This document shows positions 41,628-49,721 of a stretch of 64,000 nt of DNA, piece by piece. Below the pieces are notes generated by a model. That model ran no database searches, was not told the DNA's origin, and saw nothing but the letters and a program-made list of their open reading frames with translations. Source of the stretch: Corynebacterium sp. (lineage in GTDB: Bacteria; Actinomycetota; Actinomycetes; Mycobacteriales; Mycobacteriaceae); contig NZ_JALAGU010000032.1 in NCBI RefSeq assembly GCF_022712275.1, forward strand, positions 34,973-98,972. The letters are read 5' to 3'. The translations under genes were made by a program, and so were the position numbers. Each line of letters opens with the position of its first letter. The stretch's first letter is position 1.

Positions 41628-41729
41628 ATGGGTTCCGTCATCAAGAAGCGTCGCAAGCGCATGTCGAAGAAGAAGCACCGCAAGATGCTTCGCCGTACCC
41701 GCGTTCAGCGGCGGAAGCTCGGCAAGTAG
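41628..41729 (+). CDS. Small basic ribosomal protein bS22 (AURKAIP1/COX24 domain)
   Basis: A 33-residue, very basic protein (GSVIKKRRKRMSKKKHRK, ending RRKLGK), the actinobacterial bS22 that binds the small ribosomal subunit near the intersubunit bridge. ATG 41628 follows GAGGAGGACCT, a perfect ribosome binding site, and the frame ends TAG 41727-41729. The composition and the KKRRKRMSKKKHRKMLRRTR pattern are diagnostic despite the length. It is a single-gene unit. Confidence 0.93.
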   Translation: MGSVIKKRRKRMSKKKHRKMLRRTRVQRRKLGK

Positions 41730-41772
41730 AAAGTCGCCGGCCGTAGGGTCGGTAGCTTTCTCGCCAGCAGCA

Positions 41773-41812
41773 GGAAGGCGTGGTCCCCGGAGTGCCGGGA
41801 ACTGCGCCTTCC
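41773..41812 (+). terminator. Terminator of the bS22 gene
   Basis: GGAAGGCG (41773-41780) pairs with CGCCTTCC (41805-41812), enclosing a further TCCCCGG/CCGGGAA pairing, 43 nt after the stop. Confidence 0.75.
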
Positions 41813-41864
41813 GGCGTTTCCGGGGGAGGGTGGTTGTGGCGGTCGGGGGTGGTCGGAGGCTGAT

Positions 41865-41973
41865 GTCCGGAAGTAGTGCTGAGAAGTCGGAAAACCCGCT
41901 GGCGACCGACCTGTCGGCACTATTTCCGGACGTCGGGGGCAGACAGACGACCTGTCGGCACTATTTCCGGACG
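41865..41973. repeat. Compound direct and inverted repeat
   Basis: A 26-bp sequence starting CGACCTGTCGGCACTATTTC occurs twice as a perfect direct repeat at 41907-41932 and 41948-41973. A third, inverted and slightly diverged copy of its core lies at 41865-41882 (GTCCGGAAGTAGTGCTGA). The block sits between bS22 and the glutaredoxin-like gene; no coding frame is evident. Confidence 0.88.
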
Positions 41974-42015
41974 CCGGGATCTCGCCGGGATCTCGCCGCG
42001 ACTAGGCTCGCAGCC

Positions 42016-42279
42016 ATGGCTCCTCCCACCCCGGTCACCGTCACTCTCCTGGTCCGCAGCACCTGTGGTTCGTGCGTGAGAGTCAGGGAACAGATCACCC
42101 CGCTGTGTGCGGATCTGGAAGCCGACCTGGAGATTGTCGACGTCGACGGGGAGACCTCGCTGACTGTCGAGTTCGGGGACCGTGTCCCGGTGGTGCTCGT
42201 CGACGACGAGGAGGTCGCCTGCTGGGAGATCGACGATGAGGAACTGGTGGCCGCCGTCACCGCCGCGCGAGCAAGCTGA
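42016..42279 (+). CDS. Glutaredoxin-like protein (DUF836 family)
   Basis: An 87-aa thioredoxin-fold protein. It has VTLLVRSTCGSCVRVREQI with an active-site CGSC pair, then the cis-Pro region GDRVPVVLVDDEEV. Proteins of this family precede hemA in several actinobacteria. The redox partner is unknown; mycothiol or NrdH-type systems are possible. A TAGGCT box lies 7 nt before ATG 42016, a leaderless start. The last codons and the stop are inside the first unit of a 15-bp tandem repeat. Confidence 0.85.
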   Translation: MAPPTPVTVTLLVRSTCGSCVRVREQITPLCADLEADLEIVDVDGETSLTVEFGDRVPVVLVDDEEVACWEIDDEELVAAVTAARAS

Positions 42280-42340
42280 CCGAGAGCAAGCTGACCGAGA
42301 GCAAGCTGAACGCGAGCAAGCTGAACGCGAGCAACCTGAC
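42266..42340 (+). repeat. 15-bp tandem repeat carrying the stop codon
   Basis: Five 15-bp units, CGCGAGCAAGCTGAC and close variants, run from 42266 to 42340. Because the period is a multiple of three, every unit repeats the in-frame end Arg-Ala-Ser-stop of the upstream protein. A short sixth echo (ATCAACCTGAC) follows. Confidence 0.9.
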
Positions 42341-42450
42341 ATCAACCTGACACTGAAACCCCTGCGCGAAACCGGACGCCACCCGTGCCGCGCGGGGCGG
42401 CACCATATACATCACCCACCCGCACGCTTTGGTCATCGGGGGGTGGAACA

Positions 42451-42465
42451 GATACCGTAGGTATC
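42451..42465. promoter_or_regulatory. Inverted repeat upstream of hemA, possible operator
   Basis: GATACC-GTA-GGTATC is a perfect 6-bp inverted repeat with a 3-nt spacer, 90 bp before the hemA start. It could be a regulator site (heme or iron control would be logical) but I cannot name the protein. Between it and hemA is a G/C-rich stretch with GACTCC/GGAGTC pairing. Confidence 0.4.
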
Positions 42466-42555
42466 CGTTGACTCCATTGGAGGCCCCGTCGGCCCCGGCG
42501 GAGTCCCAATGAATTCACACGCGCCGATTCATGACACACAGGAGGCGGAACGCCC

Positions 42556-43941
42556 ATGGCTGGACTGGGTATCACCGGGCCCGCAGCTGTCCTCCTCGTC
42601 GGACTGTCGTTCCGCTCCGCACCCGTGCCGGTGCTGGAGAAGGCCTCCGCCGCGGCGGCGGACCTGGCCTCACTGGAGCGGGACATGCTCGACGGCGACT
42701 GCGTCACCGAGGCTCTCGTCCTCTCCACCTGCAACCGCATGGAGTTCTACGTCGCGACCACGGCGTTCCACCCGGCGCTCGACCACGTCGTCGAGACCGT
42801 CGCCTCCCACGCCGGTATCCCCGCCACTGACCTGGAGCCCTACCTCTACGTCCGCTACGCGGACAAGGCCGCCGAGCACATGCTCACCGTCGCCTCCGGT
42901 CTGGACTCCATGGTCGTCGGCGAGCAGCAGGTCATCGGTCAGCTCCGTACGGCCTACCAGACCGCCGACGAGAACGGCACCGTCGGAAGTACCCTTCACG
43001 AGCTCACCCAGCGTGCTCTGCGCACCGGCAAGCGCGTTCACACCGAGACCGAGGTGGATGTCGCTGGTTCGTCGATGGTGAGTTTCGCCCTCGACCACGC
43101 CCTGTCCGAGCTCGGTGCCACCGACATGGTCGGACGCCGTGCCCTGGTCGTCGGCGCCGGTGCGATGGCTTCCCTCGCGTCCACCTGGCTCGGCCGGGCG
43201 GGCGTCGAGCACGTCACCGTGGCGAACCGGACGCTCAGCCGCGCCGAGAACCTCGCCGATCATGCCCGTCAGGCGGGTGTGCCGGCCTCCGCCGTTCCGC
43301 TGACCGGCATTCCCGGCGTCCTCGCCGGTGTCGACGTCGTGGTCTCCGCCACCGGCGCCGTCGGTAAGGTCCTCTCCGGCGAGGACATCGCCGACGCGCA
43401 GGCCAGTCTCCCGCACCGCATGGTGCTGGTCGACCTGTCCATGCCCCGTGACATCGATGATGCGGTGACCGAGGCCGGTGACGAGATCCGCCTGCTGAAC
43501 ATCGAGGAACTCACCACCCTGGCCGGCGACGGCACCCGGGACGAGGACGCCGCCCGTGCCGTCGTCGCCCGGGAGCTCGCCGAGTACCTCGAGCAGGTGC
43601 GCGTCCAGTCGGTCGTCCCGACGGTCAAGGCCCTGCGTCAGCGTGCCTCCGACGTCATCGACGACGAGCTCGGCCAGCTGATCCGCCGGACCCCGGGCAT
43701 GAGCGACCAGGACCGTGCCGAGGTCACCCGCACCGTCCGCCGCGTGGTCGACAAGATCCTCCACACCCCGACGGTCCAGGTGAAGAAGCTGGGTTCCGCC
43801 AACGGCGTGAACTATGCCGAGGCGCTCGCCGTCCTGTTCAACCTTCCTGCCGGGTCCTCAGCCCCCGTCTCCCGCTCGCTGGAGCCCGGGGACGCCGCAC
43901 TCGCACGGATCGGCAACATGCTTTCCGGAGAGGCCTCATGA
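42556..43941 (+). CDS. hemA: Glutamyl-tRNA reductase
   Basis: A 461-aa enzyme that reduces glutamyl-tRNA(Glu) to glutamate 1-semialdehyde, the first step of C5 heme synthesis. The catalytic Cys is in VLSTCNRMEFYV near residue 56, followed by GLDSMVVGEQQVIGQLR, the NADPH domain VVGAGAMASLASTWLG and VANRTLSRA, and a C-terminal dimerisation helix. ATG 42556 follows CAGGAGGCGGAACGCCC. The last four bases overlap the hemC start (ATGA), so hemA and hemC are coupled. Confidence 0.96.
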   Translation: MAGLGITGPAAVLLVGLSFRSAPVPVLEKASAAAADLASLERDMLDGDCVTEALVLSTCNRMEFYVATTAFHPALDHVVETVASHAGIPATDLEPYLYVRYADKAAEHMLTVASGLDSMVVGEQQVIGQLRTAYQTADENGTVGSTLHELTQRALRTGKRVHTETEVDVAGSSMVSFALDHALSELGATDMVGRRALVVGAGAMASLASTWLGRAGVEHVTVANRTLSRAENLADHARQAGVPASAVPLTGIPGVLAGVDVVVSATGAVGKVLSGEDIADAQASLPHRMVLVDLSMPRDIDDAVTEAGDEIRLLNIEELTTLAGDGTRDEDAARAVVARELAEYLEQVRVQSVVPTVKALRQRASDVIDDELGQLIRRTPGMSDQDRAEVTRTVRRVVDKILHTPTVQVKKLGSANGVNYAEALAVLFNLPAGSSAPVSRSLEPGDAALARIGNMLSGEAS

Positions 43942-44945
43942 CCCGCACCCTCCTCATCGGAACCAGGGCGTCCACCCTGGCCTCGACCCAGACCGGTCTG
44001 GTCCGCGACGCACTGGTCGACAACGGTGCGACCGCCGACCTCCACTTCGTGCACACCCCCGGGGACGCCTCCCAGAAAGCGCAGACCCCGGTGTCCCGCA
44101 TCGGTGTCGGTGTCTTCACCGAGACCCTCCGCAACGCCCTGGCCGCCGGTGAATGCGATGTGGCCGTGCACTCCTTCAAGGATCTGCCGACCGCACCGGA
44201 CCCCCGCTTCATCGCCGTGGTCCCGCCGCGGGTCGATCCGCGCGAGGTCCTCGTGAGCCACGGCAACCTCACCCTGCGTGAGCTGCCCGCCGACGCGAAG
44301 ATCGGCACCGGGGCCCCGCGACGCGTCTCCCAGATCCGCGCGCTGCGTCCCGACGTCGAGTGCATCGGCATCCGCGGCAACATCGACACCCGCATGGGCC
44401 GCGCCGGTGACGGCACGACCAGCACCGTCGTCGACGGTGGCCCCGGTGATCTCGCCGCTGTCGTCCTGGCCCGTGCCGGGCTCGAGCGGGTCGGTCATCT
44501 CGACCGCGCCGCCGAGACCGTCGCCGTCGCCGACATCATGCCCGCCCCCGCCCAGGGTGCGCTGTGCGTGGAGGTCCGCGTCGATGACGCCGAGGCGGTC
44601 ACCGCGGTCCTCGCCCTCGATGATCCGGCCTCGCATGCGAGGGCTGTCGCCGAGCGCGCCGTGCTCGCGACCCTTGAGGCAGGGTGCACCGCCCCGGTGG
44701 GTGCCTACTCCGAGTTCGGGACAGGGGAGGACGCCGCGATGTTGACCCTGCAGGCCGGTGCCTTCGCCCTCGACGGGTCGACACGCGTCGTCCGTGAGGC
44801 ATCCGCGACGATCGACCTTTCCGATGTCGGTGCTGACCCGTTGCATCCACGGTGGCGCGATGCTGCCAGGGAGCTGGGGCGGACAGTCGGACAGAAACTG
44901 CTGGACGCCGGAGCGGCCGCAGTGATCGCCGCCAGTGCTCCGTAA
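43938..44945 (+). CDS. hemC: Porphobilinogen deaminase (hydroxymethylbilane synthase)
   Basis: A 335-aa enzyme joining four porphobilinogens. It starts TRTLLIGTRASTLASTQTG, with VAVHSFKDLPTAPD, the RRVSQIRALRPDVE and IRGNIDTRM Arg-rich substrate-binding segments, PAPAQGALCVEVR, and the Cys of LEAGCTAPVGAYS that carries the dipyrromethane cofactor. ATG 43938 overlaps hemA by 4 nt. It is followed by hemD. Confidence 0.96.
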   Translation: MTRTLLIGTRASTLASTQTGLVRDALVDNGATADLHFVHTPGDASQKAQTPVSRIGVGVFTETLRNALAAGECDVAVHSFKDLPTAPDPRFIAVVPPRVDPREVLVSHGNLTLRELPADAKIGTGAPRRVSQIRALRPDVECIGIRGNIDTRMGRAGDGTTSTVVDGGPGDLAAVVLARAGLERVGHLDRAAETVAVADIMPAPAQGALCVEVRVDDAEAVTAVLALDDPASHARAVAERAVLATLEAGCTAPVGAYSEFGTGEDAAMLTLQAGAFALDGSTRVVREASATIDLSDVGADPLHPRWRDAARELGRTVGQKLLDAGAAAVIAASAP

Positions 44946-45052
44946 CAGACCCCCGTTGCGCGCCCGCCCGGCACGCACTGCTCCACACAACTTTTCCTTC
45001 CTCCACGACCGGCCCGCCGACCGTCGAGGACGCTTCAACGAGAAAGACCCCG

Positions 45053-46867
45053 ATGACCTCTGCCGGTAATGCCCTCGGACACGGACGTGTACTTTTCGTC
45101 GGTGCCGGACCAGGCAACCCCGAACTGCTGACCGTCCGTGCCCGCGACATCCTCGAGCACACGGTCCATGCCTGGGTCGACCCTGCCGTGCCCGAGAATG
45201 TCCGCTCGCTCATCGCGGACGCCGAGCCCGTGTCCGCCGCCAAGCTCGACGCGGCGGAGCGTGAGTGGCAGGCCGAGAACGAGGCGGCCAAGGAAGCCGG
45301 CAGCCGTCGGCGTCCTGCCCGTCCAACCCACGTCACCGCCGCCGAGATCGTCCTCGCGGTCCCCGGCGGGGATTCGGTGAACGCCGCCGCCACCCGCACC
45401 TCCGTCGACCTGCCGGACTCGCCGTGCGGTCGCGCCGGTGCCACCGGTCCCGACCTGACGGTCCCGGACCTCACCGCCCAGAGCCTCGCCGCCGACATGG
45501 TCGAGATGATCCACAGCGGCGTCAATGTGGTGCGCCTCGTGGCCGGCAACCCGGTCGACGACCCGGCCGTGCTGCGTGAGCTGCGTGAGGTTGCCGCCCT
45601 CGGTGCTGAATTCGAGGTCATCCCCGGTATGACCGGCGCCTCGGCCCTGCCCGCCTACAACGGCATCCCGACCGGCGACGGCTACACCGCCGTCGACCTG
45701 CGTGGTGGACTACCCGGTGTGGACTGGGCCGCCGTCGCCGCCGCGCCGAAGCCGCTGATCCTCACCGTCGCCCCCACTGATCTGGCCCCGGTAGCCCGGG
45801 AGCTCAAGGGCCACGGCGTCCCCGGATCCACCCCGGCGACCGTCACCGTCCATGCGACGACCCGCAAGCAGCGGTCCTGGGATGTCACCCTCGACACCCT
45901 GAAGTCGGTCGTCGCCGCGTCCGGCCCGCTCGCCAAGGAGGGTGAGATGCCGGAGCACCTGGTCGTCACGCTCGGTTCTGCGGCGTCCGGCCGGTCGAAG
46001 TACTCCTGGTGGGAGAACCGCGCCCTCTACGGCTGGAACGTCCTCGTGCCCCGGGCGAAGGCCCAGGCAGGCCCGATGAGCACCCGGCTGGCGTCCCACG
46101 GTGCGATCCCGATCGAGGTGCCGACGATCTCCATGGAGCCGCCTCGCAGCCCCGCCCAGATGGAACGTGCCGTCAAGGGCCTGGTCGACGGCCGCTACCA
46201 GTGGATCGTCTTCACCTCCGTCAACGCGGTCCACGCCGTGTGGGAGAAGCTCAGCGAGTTCGGTCTCGATGCCCGTGCCCTGGCAGGTGTCTCGGTCGCC
46301 GCCGTCGGCGAGAAGACCGCGCAGGCCGTCCGCGACCTCGGCATCACCCCGGAGCTGTTGCCGAAGGCCAAGGCCCGCAACGCCGCCGGTCTGGTCGAGG
46401 TGTTCCCGCCCTATGACGAGGACCTGGACCCGGTCGACCGCGTCCTGCTCCCGCGTGCGGATATCGCCACCGACACCCTCGTCGACGGTCTCATCGAACT
46501 CGGCTGGTCCGTGGAGGACGTCGTCGCCTACCGCACCGTGCGCGCCGCCCCGCCCAGCCAGGACATCCGCGACATGATCAAGTCCGGTGGTTTCGACGCG
46601 GTGTGCTTCACCTCCTCGTCAACGGTGAAGAACCTCGTCGGCATCGCCGGCAAGCCGCACACCCGCACCATCATCGCCTGTATCGGCCCGATGGCCGCGA
46701 AAACCGCCGAGGAGCACGGGCTGCGCGTCGACGTCATGCCCGAGGTCGCCGGCGTCCCCGAACTGGTGGACGCCCTGGCCGAGCATGTCGCCGCACTGCG
46801 GGCCGCCGACCAGCTGCCGCCGCCGCGCAAGCGTCGTCGTCGCCGGCGCACCGTGCCTGCGGAATAG
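45053..46867 (+). CDS. hemD: Uroporphyrinogen-III synthase with N-terminal methyltransferase-like domain
   Basis: A 604-aa two-domain protein. The N-terminal part (about 1-320) resembles a SUMT/CobA-type tetrapyrrole methylase, with VLFVGAGPGNPELLTVRARD and VIPGMTGASALPAYNGIP, but the usual DVVLYD and LKGGDPFVFGRG motifs are replaced (TVHAWVDP, VRLVAGNPVDD), so methylation is doubtful. The C-terminal part is HemD: WWENRALYGWNVLVPRAK, IEVPTISMEPPRSPAQ, WIVFTSVNAVHAVWEK, AVGEKTAQAVRDLG, and CFTSSSTVKNLVG. A basic tail (KRRRRRR) follows. The architecture matches mycobacterial HemD. ATG 45053 is chosen at the start of homology; GTG/ATG starts upstream overlap hemC. Confidence 0.9.
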   Translation: MTSAGNALGHGRVLFVGAGPGNPELLTVRARDILEHTVHAWVDPAVPENVRSLIADAEPVSAAKLDAAEREWQAENEAAKEAGSRRRPARPTHVTAAEIVLAVPGGDSVNAAATRTSVDLPDSPCGRAGATGPDLTVPDLTAQSLAADMVEMIHSGVNVVRLVAGNPVDDPAVLRELREVAALGAEFEVIPGMTGASALPAYNGIPTGDGYTAVDLRGGLPGVDWAAVAAAPKPLILTVAPTDLAPVARELKGHGVPGSTPATVTVHATTRKQRSWDVTLDTLKSVVAASGPLAKEGEMPEHLVVTLGSAASGRSKYSWWENRALYGWNVLVPRAKAQAGPMSTRLASHGAIPIEVPTISMEPPRSPAQMERAVKGLVDGRYQWIVFTSVNAVHAVWEKLSEFGLDARALAGVSVAAVGEKTAQAVRDLGITPELLPKAKARNAAGLVEVFPPYDEDLDPVDRVLLPRADIATDTLVDGLIELGWSVEDVVAYRTVRAAPPSQDIRDMIKSGGFDAVCFTSSSTVKNLVGIAGKPHTRTIIACIGPMAAKTAEEHGLRVDVMPEVAGVPELVDALAEHVAALRAADQLPPPRKRRRRRRTVPAE

Positions 46868-46949
46868 GCTGCGGCACAGGCCGCCGGGCAGTCCGCTGAA
46901 CAGAGGACCCGATTCCGCCGATCGGCCGGGGCCGGGGGTGTCTGACCCG

Positions 46950-46955
46950 TATATT
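46950..46955 (+). promoter_or_regulatory. Putative -10 box of the ABC ATPase-YhgE unit
   Basis: TATATT fits TANNNT and predicts a leader of about 38 nt containing a CGACGAGGAA ribosome binding site for GTG 47000. Confidence 0.45.
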
Positions 46956-46999
46956 GAGGGGCGTTCGACACCCACCCCACCCCGACGAGGAATCACACA

Positions 47000-47758
47000 G
47001 TGACCCAGAGTGACACCACCCGTCCGTCCGTCATCGCCGAGGGGATCGAGGTGTCGGCCGAGGAGGGGCCGGTCTTCGGGCCGCTGAGCTTCACCCTCGC
47101 CCCGGTCGGTCTGACCGTGCTCGGCGGGTCCGGGGGATCAGGACGCACCGCCCTGTCGCTGGTGCTCTCGGGGCGCATGAAGCCGACGACCGGGCGGCTC
47201 GAGGTCCTGGGTTCCACCGACCGTAAGAGCATCTGGCACCATGTCGCGCTCGCCGGGGTGGAGCAGCTCGACGAGATGCCGCGCTCGGTCCGCGTCCGCG
47301 ACATCATCACCGAGAACAAGTCCTGGTCGCGTACCTGGTTCAGACCGGTGCGTAAGGCGACCGAGGACGATGTCCGGGAGCTCTGCAGTGAGGTCTACGG
47401 GTCCCGTGACCTGCCGCCGCTGGACGCCTGGGTCTCCGACCTCTCCACTCTCGACCGGCTGCTGCTGCGGATCTGCCTGGCACTGCGTCCCTCCCACCAC
47501 GGTGAGATCCGGATGCTCGTCATGGACGACTTCGAGCAGGTCCGCGAGGCCCGCGACCGGGATATCCTGCTGGGCATCCTCGGCCGGTTCGCCGAGCGGA
47601 TGCCCGTCGTCCTCAACTCGGTCAACCCCCTGCCGGAGTCCGCTCCGCCGCACCAGGTGGTCGTCCTCGACACCTACGGGACGCATATCCGTCCCGCCCA
47701 TGACGGCGGTCCGGGTACCGGTCCGTCCACGTCCGACCTCTCCACCACCCGACAGTAG
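47000..47758 (+). CDS. ABC-type ATPase homologue with degenerate nucleotide-binding motifs
   Basis: A 252-aa protein shaped like an ABC ATP-binding subunit: an N-terminal beta sheet and a P-loop-like GGSGGSGRTALSLVLSG near residues 42-58, where the essential Walker A Lys is Arg (position 49). The signature LSGGQ is replaced by DLSTLDRLLLRICLALRPS, and Walker B is MLVMDDFEQV with Asp in place of the catalytic Glu. ATP hydrolysis is therefore doubtful. The gene starts with GTG 47000 and is followed after 12 nt by yhgE, so the two proteins probably work together, for example as a regulator or nucleotide-sensing subunit of the YhgE membrane protein. Function unknown. Confidence 0.75.
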   Translation: MTQSDTTRPSVIAEGIEVSAEEGPVFGPLSFTLAPVGLTVLGGSGGSGRTALSLVLSGRMKPTTGRLEVLGSTDRKSIWHHVALAGVEQLDEMPRSVRVRDIITENKSWSRTWFRPVRKATEDDVRELCSEVYGSRDLPPLDAWVSDLSTLDRLLLRICLALRPSHHGEIRMLVMDDFEQVREARDRDILLGILGRFAERMPVVLNSVNPLPESAPPHQVVVLDTYGTHIRPAHDGGPGTGPSTSDLSTTRQ

Positions 47759-47770
47759 AAGGACCGCACA

Positions 47771-49684
47771 GTGCCTATCGCCGGATTCCACGTCGCCAAT
47801 GAACTGCGCCGGTTCAAGCGGGCCAGGCTGACCCGACTGACGATCATCGCCCTCATCCTCATCCCACTGCTGTACTCGGCGCTGTACCTGTGGGCCTTCT
47901 GGAACCCGCTGAACAAGACCGAGGCGCTGCCTGTCGCCCTGGTCAACAGTGACCAGGGTGCCGAACTCGACGGCGAGGAAACCCGGGCCGGCGACCAGGT
48001 GGTCCAGGGTCTGCGGGACAACGACCAGATCAACTGGACGGAGGTCTCCGCCGAGGAGGCGGAACAGGGCGTCAAGGACGGTACCTACTACTTCTCCCTC
48101 CAACTGCCGGAGAACTTCTCCGAGGCGGTGACTTCGGCAGCCGGGACGGACGCGGAGAAGGCCCGCCTGATCACCCACTACAACGACGCCAACGGCTACC
48201 TCTCCACCATCATCGGTGAGAACGTCATGCGCGAGGTCCTCAACACCGTCGGTACGAGGATCAGTGCCGAGGCGGTGGACAAGGTCCTCATCGGCGTCCT
48301 CGACGCGGGTGACGGCCTGGCCGAGGCCGCCGACGGTGCCGGTCAGCTCGCCGACGGCACCGGGCAGCTCGTCGACCAGCTGCCCGAGCTGACCGACGGA
48401 ATGGACCAGCTCAAGGACGGCTCGGCGCAGTTGGCCGCCGGGACCGGGGAACTGAACACCCGGGTCCAGCAGCTCAGCCAACTCGTCGACGGGACGCAGC
48501 AGCTCGGCGACGGTGCCAATGAACTCAGTGACGGCGTCAGCCAGCTCACCGGTCAGCTCGGACAGATCACCACGGTGCAGGGTGACAGTGCGTCCAACCT
48601 GCGCGGCTACGCCCAGCAGCTGCGCAGTCTGAACCTCCCGGGCACGGCGGGGATCATCAGTCAGATGGAGGGCACCGCGTCCTCCCTGGAGACCGAGGGA
48701 CTCGGTCCGCAGTCCTCGACCGCCTCCGATCTGCAGCGGCTGGACGCCGGAGCATCCGAGCTGGCCTACCAGCTCTCCGACCCCTCCGCCGAGTACCGGG
48801 CGGGAGTGAACCGGCTTCCCCAGCTCATTGACGGCGTCGGTCAGATCGACGACGGTGCGAAGCAGCTCGACGACGGTCTCGGCCAGGCACAGGAGAAGCT
48901 CCCGACCCTGGTCGACGGTGCCGGCCAGCTCGACGACGGTGCCAATGAGCTGCACGACCGGCTCGCCGAGGGCGCTGAGCAGGTCCCGAGCTGGAACGAG
49001 GGGCAGCGTGTCCAGGCGGCGACGACCATCGGGGGGCCGGTGTCACTGGCGTCCCAGGACGATGTCGAGGTCAGTTCCTTCGGTACCGGCCTGGCGCCCT
49101 TCTTCATCTCCCTGGCCCTGTTCATCGGCGGCATCGTGATCTTCCAGATCTTCAAGCCGCTGCAGCAGCGCGCCATCGCCGCCGGTGTGGGCTCGCTCCG
49201 CGCGGCCTTCGACGGCTACCTGCCGGTGGCTCTCCTCGCCCTGTGTCAGGCCCTGGTCATGGTCGCGGTGTGCACCCTGGCCGTGGGGCTGCGTCCGGCG
49301 AACGTCCTCGGATTCACCCTGGTCGCCATGCTCGTCTCGCTGGTGTTCATCGCGATGAACCACGCCCTGGTCTCCTTGCTCGGCTCCGGGCCCGGCCGGG
49401 TGGGGTCGCTGATCACACTGATGGTGATGATGGTGACCTCGGGCGGCATCTATCCGGTCGAGACGCAGAACGCACTCATCGAGGCCGTGCATCCGTTCAA
49501 CCCGATGACCTACGCGGTCAATGCGCTACGGCAGATGCTCTACGGCTTCCATGACGAGCGGTTGTGGACGGCGCTCGCGGTCCTTGTCTTCACTCTCATC
49601 GTGGCACTGTCGATCTCCACCCTCGCCGCGAGAATGCAGCGCAGTTGGTCGATGAAGCGGCTGCATCCGGTGCTCCCGAGCTGA
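47771..49684 (+). CDS. YhgE/Pip family membrane protein
   Basis: A 637-aa protein of the YhgE/Pip (phage infection protein-like) class related to ABC-2 and type VII-associated membrane proteins. One N-terminal helix (about 22-44) is followed by a large extracytoplasmic domain with many pseudo-repeats of QLADGTGQL/QLxDGxxQL type (about residues 185-400), a likely rod, and then about five helices at the C-terminus (about 430-625). Some relatives export or scaffold surface molecules; the substrate is unknown. The GTG at 47771 follows AGAAGGACC. Coupled with the degenerate ATPase upstream. Confidence 0.85.
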   Translation: MPIAGFHVANELRRFKRARLTRLTIIALILIPLLYSALYLWAFWNPLNKTEALPVALVNSDQGAELDGEETRAGDQVVQGLRDNDQINWTEVSAEEAEQGVKDGTYYFSLQLPENFSEAVTSAAGTDAEKARLITHYNDANGYLSTIIGENVMREVLNTVGTRISAEAVDKVLIGVLDAGDGLAEAADGAGQLADGTGQLVDQLPELTDGMDQLKDGSAQLAAGTGELNTRVQQLSQLVDGTQQLGDGANELSDGVSQLTGQLGQITTVQGDSASNLRGYAQQLRSLNLPGTAGIISQMEGTASSLETEGLGPQSSTASDLQRLDAGASELAYQLSDPSAEYRAGVNRLPQLIDGVGQIDDGAKQLDDGLGQAQEKLPTLVDGAGQLDDGANELHDRLAEGAEQVPSWNEGQRVQAATTIGGPVSLASQDDVEVSSFGTGLAPFFISLALFIGGIVIFQIFKPLQQRAIAAGVGSLRAAFDGYLPVALLALCQALVMVAVCTLAVGLRPANVLGFTLVAMLVSLVFIAMNHALVSLLGSGPGRVGSLITLMVMMVTSGGIYPVETQNALIEAVHPFNPMTYAVNALRQMLYGFHDERLWTALAVLVFTLIVALSISTLAARMQRSWSMKRLHPVLPS

Positions 49685-49721
49685 TCGGAGTCGGTGGGGG
49701 AGCGGGCGTACGATCGGGTCC

